Assembly: GCF_001870735.1 (NCBI RefSeq)
Contig: NZ_MORL01000010.1
Coordinates: 100,944-164,943, forward strand
From: Arsenicibacter rosenii
GTDB taxonomy: Bacteria > Bacteroidota > Bacteroidia > Cytophagales > Spirosomataceae
DNA length: 64,000 bases
Reading direction: 5' to 3'
Positions 8,988 to 17,077 of this stretch are shown piece after piece. Under the pieces are notes generated by a model that worked only from the letters and a program-made list of their open reading frames with translations, ran no database searches and had not been told where the DNA came from. How positions within the stretch are numbered: position 1 is the first letter of the stretch; every line of letters starts with the position of its first letter. The translations under genes and the position numbers were made by a program.

Positions 8988-11111
8988 ATGAAACGAATAC
9001 TGGCGCTCTGCGCAATCTTCCTGCTGAATCTGAGTGTTTATGCCCAGTTTGGGGTGCCCGGACAATCGGGTATTGCCAAGCCCGTTCCGTCATGGAACTA
9101 TACTATAAAGCCTGCAACTGCCAGGGTGGGTGATGTGGTGGAGTTATACCTTACCGCAAACGTGCAGGAGGGCTGGCATATGTACTCTTCAGAATCAAAT
9201 CCCAAAATGGAGTTCGGGCCAATTGCTACCACCGTTTCGTTTAAGAAAAATGAAGGGTATGAAGTAGTTGGCAAGCTGAAACCAATCGGTGCCAAAACGA
9301 AATACGAAGAAGTATTTGAGGGAGATGTGTACATGATGCCACGTCCGGCGGTATTTATTCAGAAAATCAGAGTAATTAAGGACAATCCTGGTATATCAGG
9401 CACTATAGAAGGGCAGGCATGTACGGATACTGACGGAAAATGTGTGCAGGTAAGTGATGACTTTTCGCTGACAATAAAAACGACCGCCGCCGCTACTGTG
9501 CCGGCCACTGCCACGACTGCTTCGGCTTCGGTGAGTACACCGGTATCAGCCACAGCCGTAAGTGCGACAACGGCACCTGAAGCGGTTGCTGCCACAACAA
9601 GTACTGATACAGTAACCGAATCCGTTGCGCCTGCACCGGAATCAATTACGGGTATTGCTGCCGAAACCGCCGCCGGAACAGAGGGTGATTCGATGCTTGG
9701 GTTCATCATTGCGGCCTTCCTCTCGGGTCTGGTTGCATTACTGACCCCGTGCGTATTCCCGATTATTCCGATGACAGTTAGTTATTTCACCCATCAGAAA
9801 GGTGGTCGCTGGAAAGCCATTATCTACGGGGCTTCGATTATCGGGATTTACGTACTGATCGGCACGCTGGTTTCCCGCATCAACGGACCGGCGTTTGCCA
9901 ACTTTCTGAGCACCCACTGGGTACCGAATATTCTGTTCTTTGCCATCTTCTTTACGTTCGGGCTTTCGTTCCTTGGGCTGTTCGAAATCGTATTACCACA
10001 TAGCCTGGTCAACAGTGCCGATGCCAAAGCCGAAAAAGGCGGGCTGATGGGGATTTTCTTCATGGCCTTTACGCTGGTGCTGGTGTCATTTTCCTGCACC
10101 GGTCCGATTGTGGGGAGCCTTTTGGTGGCCTCGGCCGGTGGCGAAGTGGTCAAGCCGATTGTCGGTATGATGGCGTTTTCGTCGGCGTTTGCCATTCCGT
10201 TTACGTTGTTTGCGGCCTTTCCGCAGTGGCTGAAAAGCCTGCCGAAATCGGGCGGATGGTTAAATTCGGTGAAAGTTCTCCTGGGTTTCCTCGAACTGGC
10301 GCTGGCGCTCAAATTTCTGAGTATTGCCGATCAGGTGTATCATTGGGGGCTGCTAGACCGTGAGGTATTCCTGGCGTTCTGGATTGTTATTTTCTCGCTG
10401 ATTGGATTTTATCTGCTTGGTAAAATCCGCCTGCCGCACGACTCTGAAACCAAATCGGTGAGTGTGCCGCGCCTGCTGATGGCGATTATTACGTTTGCGT
10501 TTGTCGTTTACATGGTACCGGGTCTGTGGGGCGCGCCGTTGAAGGCCCTCTCAGGGTACTTGCCGCCGGAAGCCTCGCAGGATTTTAAACTGACAGCGGG
10601 CGGCTCAGCGGCATCGGAACCGGCTAATGCGCTGGGTGAAAAACCGAAATACGGCGATCTGTTTCACTTGCCGCACGGTTTACAAGGCTTTTTCGACTAC
10701 AAGCAGGCCCTGGCCTACGCTAAAAAGGTGAACAAGCCGGTGTTCATTGATTTTACCGGACACGGTTGCGTAAACTGCCGCGAAATGGAAGCCCGTGTGT
10801 GGTCGGATCCGCAGGTACTGAGCCGGCTCAAAGAGGACTATGTGGTTGTGGCATTGTATGTCGATGATAAGACCGAATTGCCCGAAAGCGACTGGTATAC
10901 CTCGACCTACGATCAAAAGCAAAAGACAACAATTGGTGCCCAGAACGGTGATTTACAGATTGTAAAATACAACAACAACGCCCAGCCGCACTATTGCCTG
11001 GTCGACCACGAGGGTAAACTGCTGGTGGCGCCTAAAAACTACGACCGCGACATCAACAACTTCGTGCAGTTTCTTGATGCCGGCAAAACGAAGTTTAACG
11101 GAAAGGGTTAA
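8988..11111 (+). CDS. DsbD-type thiol:disulfide interchange protein
   Basis: A 707-residue inner-membrane protein that carries electrons from cytoplasmic thioredoxin to periplasmic thiols. In order: a signal peptide (MKRILALCAIFLLNLSVYAQ); an N-terminal DsbD-alpha-like domain; an Ala/Thr/Val-rich linker at about residues 165-235; a multi-helix transmembrane domain with C255 (LTPCVFP) and C370 (SFSCTGP); and a C-terminal thioredoxin-like domain with C594-V-N-C597. The three cysteine-bearing modules match the DsbD relay. The open frame extends upstream to 8862, but the ATG at 8988 begins a proper signal peptide and is preferred. The Ala/Thr linker is unusually long. Confidence 0.95.
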   Translation: MKRILALCAIFLLNLSVYAQFGVPGQSGIAKPVPSWNYTIKPATARVGDVVELYLTANVQEGWHMYSSESNPKMEFGPIATTVSFKKNEGYEVVGKLKPIGAKTKYEEVFEGDVYMMPRPAVFIQKIRVIKDNPGISGTIEGQACTDTDGKCVQVSDDFSLTIKTTAAATVPATATTASASVSTPVSATAVSATTAPEAVAATTSTDTVTESVAPAPESITGIAAETAAGTEGDSMLGFIIAAFLSGLVALLTPCVFPIIPMTVSYFTHQKGGRWKAIIYGASIIGIYVLIGTLVSRINGPAFANFLSTHWVPNILFFAIFFTFGLSFLGLFEIVLPHSLVNSADAKAEKGGLMGIFFMAFTLVLVSFSCTGPIVGSLLVASAGGEVVKPIVGMMAFSSAFAIPFTLFAAFPQWLKSLPKSGGWLNSVKVLLGFLELALALKFLSIADQVYHWGLLDREVFLAFWIVIFSLIGFYLLGKIRLPHDSETKSVSVPRLLMAIITFAFVVYMVPGLWGAPLKALSGYLPPEASQDFKLTAGGSAASEPANALGEKPKYGDLFHLPHGLQGFFDYKQALAYAKKVNKPVFIDFTGHGCVNCREMEARVWSDPQVLSRLKEDYVVVALYVDDKTELPESDWYTSTYDQKQKTTIGAQNGDLQIVKYNNNAQPHYCLVDHEGKLLVAPKNYDRDINNFVQFLDAGKTKFNGKG

Positions 11112-11138
11112 ATTTAAGTAATCAACCAAAAAGACGGT

Positions 11139-11609
11139 ATGGAAGTGATCAGGGAATTGTCGGAGTATGAACTGGAACGGGATAAACATATGCCAAGCAA
11201 GAACCACGGAAAACTTCAGTATCGGATATCCAAAGCGATTGGCGATTTATACGAAGATCGCTTCGATATTCTGACCGAAGTTAGCCTTGATATTCCATCA
11301 CGGCCTTTAGTTCCGGATATTGCACTGTTTGCGGTAAAGGAATCTGATTGGCTGGAAGATGAAATCAAAGTAAAAGAGCCGCCGTTAGGTATTGCCGAAA
11401 TACTATCGCCTACTCAGGGTAATCAGGAGCTGGTTGACAAGATGGAGACTTATTTTTCTTTCGGGATAAAATCTTGCTGGATTGTGATTCCAACGTTTCA
11501 AATGATCCATGTTTTCTCGGACAAGCACACTTACAAAACGTATATGCAGAATGAACTTTACGACGAGATACTGGATATACGACTGGACCTGAAACGGATC
11601 TTTCGCTGA
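11139..11609 (+). CDS. Uma2-family (DUF820) protein
   Basis: A 156-residue protein of the Uma2 family, which has the PD-(D/E)xK nuclease fold. The acidic residue of VPDIALF and the later GIAEILSPTQ segment are the expected catalytic cluster, and a Lys follows in the helix VDKMETYF. Uma2 genes occur in many copies in some bacteria and their role is unknown; nuclease activity is presumed, not shown. It begins 27 bases after the dsbD-like gene and a strong terminator follows, so the two may be co-transcribed. Confidence 0.88.
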   Translation: MEVIRELSEYELERDKHMPSKNHGKLQYRISKAIGDLYEDRFDILTEVSLDIPSRPLVPDIALFAVKESDWLEDEIKVKEPPLGIAEILSPTQGNQELVDKMETYFSFGIKSCWIVIPTFQMIHVFSDKHTYKTYMQNELYDEILDIRLDLKRIFR

Positions 11610-11613
11610 TATA

Positions 11614-11648
11614 AAAAAAGCCGGCCTCGATAAGGGCCGGCTTTTCTG
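11614..11648. terminator. bidirectional terminator
   Basis: AAGCCGGCC pairs with GGCCGGCTT around an 8-base loop. A-rich sequence on the left and T residues on the right allow it to work for both the Uma2 gene and the convergent barrel gene. Confidence 0.9.
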
Positions 11649-11690
11649 CTTCTAGTTCGTAGGTTCAACAAAAACAGTCAATGAAAAATC

Positions 11691-12383
11691 TTAATATCCG
11701 CCGATCGGGAATGAATAGCCCAGTGATACACTGACACCGCGGTTACGAACCGGCAACTGCACCACCGGTACGTTTACCTGACGGGTGAAGCCATGGGTAT
11801 AGCGTCCTTCCAGAATCAGCTTACCGGCACCAACCGGAGCGGCTAAGCCCAGACCGCCTACGGCACTGAAATCCCACCGCTGCATCACACCACCCAGTGG
11901 CACATCCAGATCAATTGGTTTTGACACAAACAGCGCCTCGGCGCGGGTACGAACCTTGCTGTCAACGGCATAGGCGATTGACGGACCGGCAATGATATAG
12001 GGCTGAATGGCACCGTCGCTAAGGTTAATTTGGGCCAGCAGCGGTAATTCAATATTTTTGGTCTGGAAGTTAATCCGTGCTCCCAAAGGAAGCGGTATCC
12101 CGCCAAGGTTCAGATTAAGGCCTTCGCGCATCATAAGTCCCTTCTGGACATAAGCCAGTTCCGGCCGGAATGATACGTAGTCGCTCAGAGGTATGTTCAG
12201 AAAAACGGCGCCCTGCGGACCTGCTGCCAGCTTGAATTCAGGGGTGAAGCTATCGAAGGAAGATGGCTTGGAAACAGTACCCCAGTGGGCACCCCCGCGG
12301 AAACCCAGTTCAACCTGTGCAGAGGCAGTATGAAACAGGAAAAAGCTACAAGCTGATACAAGTGCGAAAACAATTCGTTTCAT
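11691..12383 (-). CDS. outer-membrane beta-barrel (porin-like) protein
   Basis: A 230-residue secreted protein with signal peptide MKRIVFALVSACSFFLFHTA, cleaved after SAQ. Alternating amphipathic strands follow, ending in a C-terminal aromatic strand (LGYSFPIGGY), typical of small Bacteroidota outer-membrane barrels of the PorT/OMP_b-brl type. The frame extends three codons further upstream to a TTG; the ATG at 12383 is preferred. Function is unknown beyond residence in the outer membrane. It is monocistronic between a shared terminator and a 230-base upstream gap. Confidence 0.85.
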   Translation of the reverse strand: MKRIVFALVSACSFFLFHTASAQVELGFRGGAHWGTVSKPSSFDSFTPEFKLAAGPQGAVFLNIPLSDYVSFRPELAYVQKGLMMREGLNLNLGGIPLPLGARINFQTKNIELPLLAQINLSDGAIQPYIIAGPSIAYAVDSKVRTRAEALFVSKPIDLDVPLGGVMQRWDFSAVGGLGLAAPVGAGKLILEGRYTHGFTRQVNVPVVQLPVRNRGVSVSLGYSFPIGGY

Positions 12384-12613
12384 GGTAGTCAAAAAAAAGA
12401 TTGATTGTAAAAGTCATTTGTAAAAAAGTACAGCTTGTGCCATGCAGTAGTTGTTGTTTGTAATGCTTGGATGCAGAAGCAGCCAAAAGGATTAATCAGG
12501 CAGGAAATATTTTTTTGAACCGTTTACATTCCTTTTTTGGTGTATTGCACTATTTGTTGAAAACATTGTAAAGTAGTTGTAGCTTTACTAAAGAAGCCTC
12601 CCGTTTAATCGTG

Positions 12614-13420
12614 ATGAAGTACACAAAGCCAACAAAATATAGCTATCTGCCCCGGTTTCTGGCCTGGCTGGATATATTGGGCCTGTTTGAATGTGACCCT
12701 TTCGGTAATTCGTTGCTGGTGAAGCGAATACTGATCTGCATTATTGGCTGGTTTACCTATGCGCGGTACACGGTAGTAAACCGGATTCAGATTGAGGGTA
12801 CCGAGCATCTGGAAAACCTGCCGATCAATAACGTTCTGTTTCTGTCGAACCACCAGACGTATTTCGCTGACGTCATTGCCTTCTATCATATTTTTTGTGC
12901 GGTAAAATGGGGCTTTCAGAATACGATGCTTCCACCGATTTATCTGTTCGGACCACGGGCAAGGAATTACTTTGTTGCCGCGTCGGAAACCATGAAAAAA
13001 GATATTTTGTCGCGTCTGTTTGCCATGGGCGGTGCCCTGACGGTCGAACGTTCGTGGCGGGCCGACGGCCGTGATGTAAAGCGGGCGGTCGACACCTCAG
13101 CCGGTGACAAAGTAAACAGGGCACTGGAACATGGCTGGGTAGTGAGCTTTCCGCAAGGCACAACCAGCCCGTATGCACCGATACGAAAAGGTACCGGCCA
13201 CCTGATCAAAGATCATCATCCGATTGTGGTGCCGATCGTCATCAACGGCTTCCGGCGTGCATTCGACAAAAAGGGATTGCGGTTTAAAAAACGCAATACG
13301 CTGCTGACAGTCCGGTTTAAAGCCCCGATGCACATTAGTCCGGACGATAGCGTAGACGATATTGTGGCGAGGGTCCGGAGCGCCATCGAACAGGACGCCC
13401 CCGAATGGGTGAACAAATAA
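12614..13420 (+). CDS. 1-acyl-sn-glycerol-3-phosphate acyltransferase (PlsC family)
   Basis: A 268-residue acyltransferase-fold protein. The catalytic His/Asp block reads SNHQTYFADV, giving H-x5-D rather than the usual H-x4-D. The glycerophosphate-binding block reads FPQGTTSP instead of the classical FPEGTRS. One hydrophobic segment lies near residues 35-50, so the enzyme probably sits on the inner membrane. The expected role is acyl transfer to lysophosphatidic acid or a related lipid. The motif variations recur in Bacteroidota relatives as far as I remember, so they suggest a lineage-specific branch rather than an inactive protein. A GTG three bases upstream is an alternative start. Confidence 0.85.
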   Translation: MKYTKPTKYSYLPRFLAWLDILGLFECDPFGNSLLVKRILICIIGWFTYARYTVVNRIQIEGTEHLENLPINNVLFLSNHQTYFADVIAFYHIFCAVKWGFQNTMLPPIYLFGPRARNYFVAASETMKKDILSRLFAMGGALTVERSWRADGRDVKRAVDTSAGDKVNRALEHGWVVSFPQGTTSPYAPIRKGTGHLIKDHHPIVVPIVINGFRRAFDKKGLRFKKRNTLLTVRFKAPMHISPDDSVDDIVARVRSAIEQDAPEWVNK

Positions 13421-13463
13421 CGAAAAAGGCGCTCAATCGTGTGATGAGCGCCTTTTTCGTTAT
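13417..13463. terminator. 19-bp perfect bidirectional terminator
   Basis: ATAACGAAAAAGGCGCTCA pairs perfectly with TGAGCGCCTTTTTCGTTAT across a 9-base loop. It overlaps the last codon of the PlsC gene and serves the convergent phosphate transporter gene as well. Confidence 0.92.
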
Positions 13464-13485
13464 GGATATAAGCTACTGCTGATGC

Positions 13486-14907
13486 TTATAGTAACCAGCG
13501 CAGCAGCAGGAAGAGCGTAAACGAAAGCAGTACAGAAACCGGTAGGGTCAGCACCCACGCCAGCGCAATGTTCTTAACGGTACCTGCCTGTAGGTTTTTG
13601 ATACCTTTATTAGCCACCATACTGCCTGCGATTCCCGATGACAGAATGTGTGTAGTACTAACCGGCACTTTCAGGGCTGAAGCAATACCGATGGTACTCG
13701 CGGCAACCAGCTCGGCCGAAGCTCCCTGCGCATAGGTCAGGTGCTGCTTACCAATCTTTTCACCGACAGTCACCACAATCCGGCGCCAGCCAACCATCGT
13801 TCCTAAGCCCAGCGACAAGGCAATCATCAGGATTACCCACGTCGGTGCATAGTCGGTATACCGGCGCAGACCGGTTTTTTCGTCAAGGTTTGCCTTCAGG
13901 TCGTCAACCTCGGTTTTGGTCAGAGAGGCTTCGCCGCTGTCCAGAATCTTCTTGACGTTGTTGTTGATCAGCAGCAGATCGCGGCGCACACCCAGACGTT
14001 TGGCGGCCGGTAACTTGCCGTCTTCCATCGGTTCTGAAAGCGTTTTATTTAGCTCAGCCAGTTCTTTGCGTGTCTCCGACAGGCGTTTCCGGTCCTGATC
14101 AGATAGGCGTGACGAGTCAATTTTATTGATAATCTGCTCAATGCGTACGGTATTCTCCCGCATCTCCAGCGGATTCTTACTGTTATTGAGCGCAAAGAAT
14201 GTCGGGGTGATACCGATCAGAATCAACATGATCAGGCCCACACCTTTCTGACCGTCGTTGTTGCCGTGAAAGTAGCTAACCAGCGTACACGTAATGATCA
14301 GGATACCACGGATCCAGATTGGCGGCGGTGAATTTTTCTTAGGCTCCTTGAAAAGCGCATCTTTGCTTTCCTGAGGCGTCAGCCGGCGGAGCAGGAACAT
14401 CAGAATGATCACAAGGCTGAAGCCAATCATCGGTGAGAGCAGTAAAGCCTCGAATGTTTCGATCGCTTTGTCCCAGTTAACGGCTGATCCTGAGGTGTTT
14501 TCAGGGAACGTAGAGAAGGCTAAACCTACCCCGAGGATCGATCCGATCAGGGTGTGGGAGCTGGAGCTTGGCAGCCCGAAGTACCAGGTCCCTACGTTCC
14601 AGATAATGGCACTCAGCAGGAGGGCCAACACCATGGCAATGCTATGATAAACGTTTTGATCAACAAGGAGTTCGACAGGGAGCAGGTTGACAATACCCAT
14701 GGCGACACCGATCCCTCCGAGGAGTACGCCGATGAAGTTCCACATGCCTGACCATACTACCGCAACGGTTGGTTTTAACGAATTGGTATAAATAACGGTA
14801 GCAACCGCATTCGCTGTATCGTGAAAACCATTTACAAATTCAAAAGCACAAGCCGCGAACAGGCTAATAAAAAGAAGGATGAAAACGTCTGTTTCTAGAC
14901 CAAACAT
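13486..14907 (-). CDS. PiT-family inorganic phosphate transporter
   Basis: A 473-residue membrane protein with the paired PiT signatures: FEFVNGFHDTANAVATVIYT near the N-terminus, and the second inverted-repeat copy near ASTIGIASALKVPVSTTHIL. It imports phosphate with protons or sodium across the inner membrane. Between the two halves, at about residues 245-355, is a long charged insertion predicted to form coiled coil (RIEQIINKID, then RLSETRKELAELNKTLSE). The ATG at 14907 is chosen; an upstream TTG at 14931 is less likely. A TACCTTTG promoter box lies 55 bases upstream. Confidence 0.94.
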   Translation of the reverse strand: MFGLETDVFILLFISLFAACAFEFVNGFHDTANAVATVIYTNSLKPTVAVVWSGMWNFIGVLLGGIGVAMGIVNLLPVELLVDQNVYHSIAMVLALLLSAIIWNVGTWYFGLPSSSSHTLIGSILGVGLAFSTFPENTSGSAVNWDKAIETFEALLLSPMIGFSLVIILMFLLRRLTPQESKDALFKEPKKNSPPPIWIRGILIITCTLVSYFHGNNDGQKGVGLIMLILIGITPTFFALNNSKNPLEMRENTVRIEQIINKIDSSRLSDQDRKRLSETRKELAELNKTLSEPMEDGKLPAAKRLGVRRDLLLINNNVKKILDSGEASLTKTEVDDLKANLDEKTGLRRYTDYAPTWVILMIALSLGLGTMVGWRRIVVTVGEKIGKQHLTYAQGASAELVAASTIGIASALKVPVSTTHILSSGIAGSMVANKGIKNLQAGTVKNIALAWVLTLPVSVLLSFTLFLLLRWLL

Positions 14908-14961
14908 TGGAGGTATTCTTCTGTAGTTCAAAGCCTATCCTACTGACAGGCGATTATACCG

Positions 14962-14969
14962 CAAAGGTA
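14962..14969 (-). promoter_or_regulatory. candidate -7 promoter box for the PiT gene
   Basis: The minus strand reads TACCTTTG followed by C, matching TAnnTTTG. The predicted leader is about 45-50 bases. No clear -33 TTTG is present at the usual distance. Confidence 0.5.
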
Positions 14970-15008
14970 AGCCAATCTTTTAAGCCCCATGTTAAGAAAT
15001 TGTTAAGT

Positions 15009-15356
15009 AGGGGCGACCCCACGTGGTCGCCCTGGTGGGTTATGCCCTGACCGTTCTTGCTGATCGGGGGATAAAAAAAAGGGCGACCACGTGGGCGAAT
15101 AAAAAAAAGGGGCGGTCACGTGGGCCAATAAAAAAAGGGGCGACCACGTGGGCGAATAAAAAAAAAGGGCGACCACGTGGGGTCGCCCGTACGGTGTTGC
15201 TGCTGATCGGGGGATAAAAAGGGGCGACCACGTGGGGTCGCCCGTACGGTGTTGCTGCTGATCGGGGATAAAAATGGGCGGTCACGTGGCGAATAAAAAA
15301 TGGGCGGTCACGTGGGCCAATAAAAAAAAAGGGCGACCACGTGGGGTCGCCCGTAC
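15009..15356. repeat. array of CACGTG-centred palindromes
   Basis: Nine CACGTG hexamers begin at 15020, 15088, 15117, 15145, 15174, 15229, 15283, 15309 and 15338. Most spacings are 26-29 bases, with two of 54-55 and one of 68. Complete units read GGGCGACCACGTGG followed by GGTCGCCC, so the outer arms GGGCGACC/GGTCGCCC form an 8-bp stem; other units keep only the left half (GGGCGACC or GGGCGGTC). A/T-rich spacers of the type GAATAAAAAAAA separate them. A second word, TTGCTGCTGATCGGGG, recurs at about 15197 and 15251, with a variant near 15057. It fills the 459-base gap between the PiT and rlmN genes. Confidence 0.9.
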
Positions 15357-15366
15357 AAAAATAGCC

Positions 15367-16413
15367 TCAGGATTTGCCGGCCAGTTGTCCGCAGGCTGCG
15401 TCAATATCTTTACCCCGGCTGCGGCGCACATTCACCGTAACGCCTTTCTGCTCCAGAAAACCTGCGAATTTGTCGAGTGTCTGCGGGTCGGTATTCTTAA
15501 AGCTGGCTTCAGCAATCGGATTGTACTCAATGATGTTGACCTTAGCCGGTACTTTCTTCGTGAACTCCCACAATTCCCGCGCATCCTGCAGGGTGTCATT
15601 GAAATTATAGAACACGATATACTCAAAGGTTACACGGGTACCGGTCTTGCGGTAGAAATAATTCAGCGCCTCGGCCAGGTTTTTCAGCGAGTTGCTTTCG
15701 TTGATCGGCATGATCTGGTCGCGTTTCTGGTCATTGGCGGCATGCAGCGACAGGGCCAGATTAAACTTTACCTGATCGTCGCCGAGTTGTTTAATCATTT
15801 TCGCAATGCCTGCTGTCGAAACCGTAATACGCTTCGGCGACATACCCAGGCCGTCGGGCGATGTAATGCGGTCGACCGACTCCATGACGTTTTTATAGTT
15901 CAGGAGTGGTTCGCCCATGCCCATGTAGACAATGTTGGTCAGCGGGGCCTGATAAAACTCGTTGGCCTGCCGGTCGATGGCCACCACCTGATCGTAGATT
16001 TCGGAGGCTTCCAGGTTGCGTTTGCGATCCATGTAGCCCGTGGCGCAGAATTTGCACGTCAGCGAGCAACCTACCTGCGACGATACACAGGCGGTCATGC
16101 GGTCGGTATCGTCAGCCCGGAGTGCCGGAATCAGAACGCCTTCGACGAGGTTGCCGTCATAGAGTCTGAACGACGATTTAACGGTGCCGTCTGCACTGCG
16201 CTGCTGAGTAGCAACCGTGAGCGGGCGTATATCAAAGTGGCTGTCCAGCTTTTCGCGGGTTGTTTTCGACAGGTTGGTCATCTGGTCGAACGATTGAGCG
16301 GATTTTTTCCACAACCATTCGTGCACCTGTTTGGCGCGAAAGCCTTGCTCTCCGTTTGCCGTAAACCAGTCTTTCAGCTGAACCGCCGATAATTTGCGAA
16401 TATCTTGCTTCAT
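15367..16413 (-). CDS. rlmN: 23S rRNA/tRNA adenine-C2 methyltransferase RlmN
   Basis: A 348-residue radical SAM enzyme that methylates C2 of adenosine 2503 in 23S rRNA (and A37 of some tRNAs). The iron-sulfur cysteines are C116, C120 and C123 (GCSLTCKFC). The two catalytic cysteines are C109 (TACVSSQVGC) and C341 (AACGQLAG). The open frame extends to 16458 into repeat sequence, but the ATG at 16413 (MKQDIRKLSA) is the sensible start. It is third in a same-strand run yqeY-cvpA-rlmN, with repeats in both gaps. An opposite-strand 372-codon frame overlaps it and is rejected. Confidence 0.97.
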   Translation of the reverse strand: MKQDIRKLSAVQLKDWFTANGEQGFRAKQVHEWLWKKSAQSFDQMTNLSKTTREKLDSHFDIRPLTVATQQRSADGTVKSSFRLYDGNLVEGVLIPALRADDTDRMTACVSSQVGCSLTCKFCATGYMDRKRNLEASEIYDQVVAIDRQANEFYQAPLTNIVYMGMGEPLLNYKNVMESVDRITSPDGLGMSPKRITVSTAGIAKMIKQLGDDQVKFNLALSLHAANDQKRDQIMPINESNSLKNLAEALNYFYRKTGTRVTFEYIVFYNFNDTLQDARELWEFTKKVPAKVNIIEYNPIAEASFKNTDPQTLDKFAGFLEQKGVTVNVRRSRGKDIDAACGQLAGKS

Positions 16414-16420
16414 TATTACG

Positions 16421-16503
16421 ATTGAGTGATTGTGTGAATGAGTGATTTGGTGAGACAAAACGATGCCGTTCCGCTCAATCGCTCAATCACTAATTCGCTC
16501 ATT
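16421..16503. repeat. GATTGAGTG-family intergenic inverted repeat, copy 2
   Basis: Lies between cvpA and rlmN. Left words are ATTGAGTGATTGTGTGAATG and AGTGATT; right words are CGCTCAATCGCTCAATCAC. The right arm extends into cvpA and supplies its stop codon. Confidence 0.7.
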
Positions 16504-17013
16504 TATTTTTTTCCCTGCTTCCAGTCCCTTCGGTACCCAGACGGCGGTTTTGCGCATGACGGCCGGTGCCACGGGGCGGATGACCGGATACAGATAGGTG
16601 CCTTGTGTCTGATTAGCAGGGATTTTGACTCCCATGTAGCTGAACAACCAAAACAACACACTAATTCCAAATACCCACGTAAAAATCCCGACGGCCGCCC
16701 CCACGATACTGTCAAAGGTACCGAGCAGGGTGTACCGCAGCGATTGCCGGAGCGAATAGCCCATTTGGTTGATCATGAACACGGTAGGAAAAAAGATAAC
16801 CGAAAAGCCCAGCCATGGCAGGAGTTTGCGGGCCAGTTCGCGACTGATATAAGGAGACAGTAACTCAATACCGAAGCCCAGAAACCTGAATCCCACAACC
16901 ATGGCGACCACAAACGCAATAACGGCAATGATCTCGATCAGCAGCCCCTTACGATATCCATTCCAGGCCCCCCATATCAACGGAATCAATATAAGAATGT
17001 CGAGTGTTTTCAT
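16483..17013 (-). CDS. CvpA family membrane protein
   Basis: A 176-residue protein with four predicted transmembrane helices and the CvpA N-terminal pattern MKTLDILILIPLIWGAWNGY followed by RKGLL. CvpA proteins were named for colicin V production and contribute to envelope integrity; their biochemical role is unknown. The ATG at 17013 is chosen over an upstream frame extension to 17061 that runs through the intergenic repeat. The last codons (ERISD) and the TGA stop are written by the neighbouring GATTGAG repeat. Confidence 0.9.
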   Translation of the reverse strand: MKTLDILILIPLIWGAWNGYRKGLLIEIIAVIAFVVAMVVGFRFLGFGIELLSPYISRELARKLLPWLGFSVIFFPTVFMINQMGYSLRQSLRYTLLGTFDSIVGAAVGIFTWVFGISVLFWLFSYMGVKIPANQTQGTYLYPVIRPVAPAVMRKTAVWVPKGLEAGKKINERISD

Positions 17014-17014
17014 C

Positions 17015-17077
17015 AATGAGTGAATGTGCGGATGAGTGATTGAGTGAAGAACAACGCTCAATCACTCAATCACTCAT
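17015..17077. repeat. GATTGAGTG-family intergenic inverted repeat, copy 3
   Basis: TGAGTGATTGAG at 17033-17044 pairs perfectly with CTCAATCACTCA at 17057-17068, and more repeat words flank both arms. It fills the gap between yqeY and cvpA. The TGA stop of yqeY lies inside the right arm. Confidence 0.8.

Noticed and set aside
15023..15285. Short open frames inside the palindrome array, both strands
   Set aside because: They simply translate the repeat (Thr-Trp-Ala-Asn-Lys-Lys-type words) and lack any coding signature.
15009..15356. Possible CRISPR array
   Set aside because: The spacings are near 28 bp but the units are palindromic and the spacers are simple A-rich sequence, not unique. There are no Cas genes in the window.
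15274..16392. 372-codon plus-strand frame opposite rlmN
   Set aside because: It lies antisense to a protein with all RlmN catalytic cysteines, and its start is inside the repeat array. It is a shadow of rlmN.
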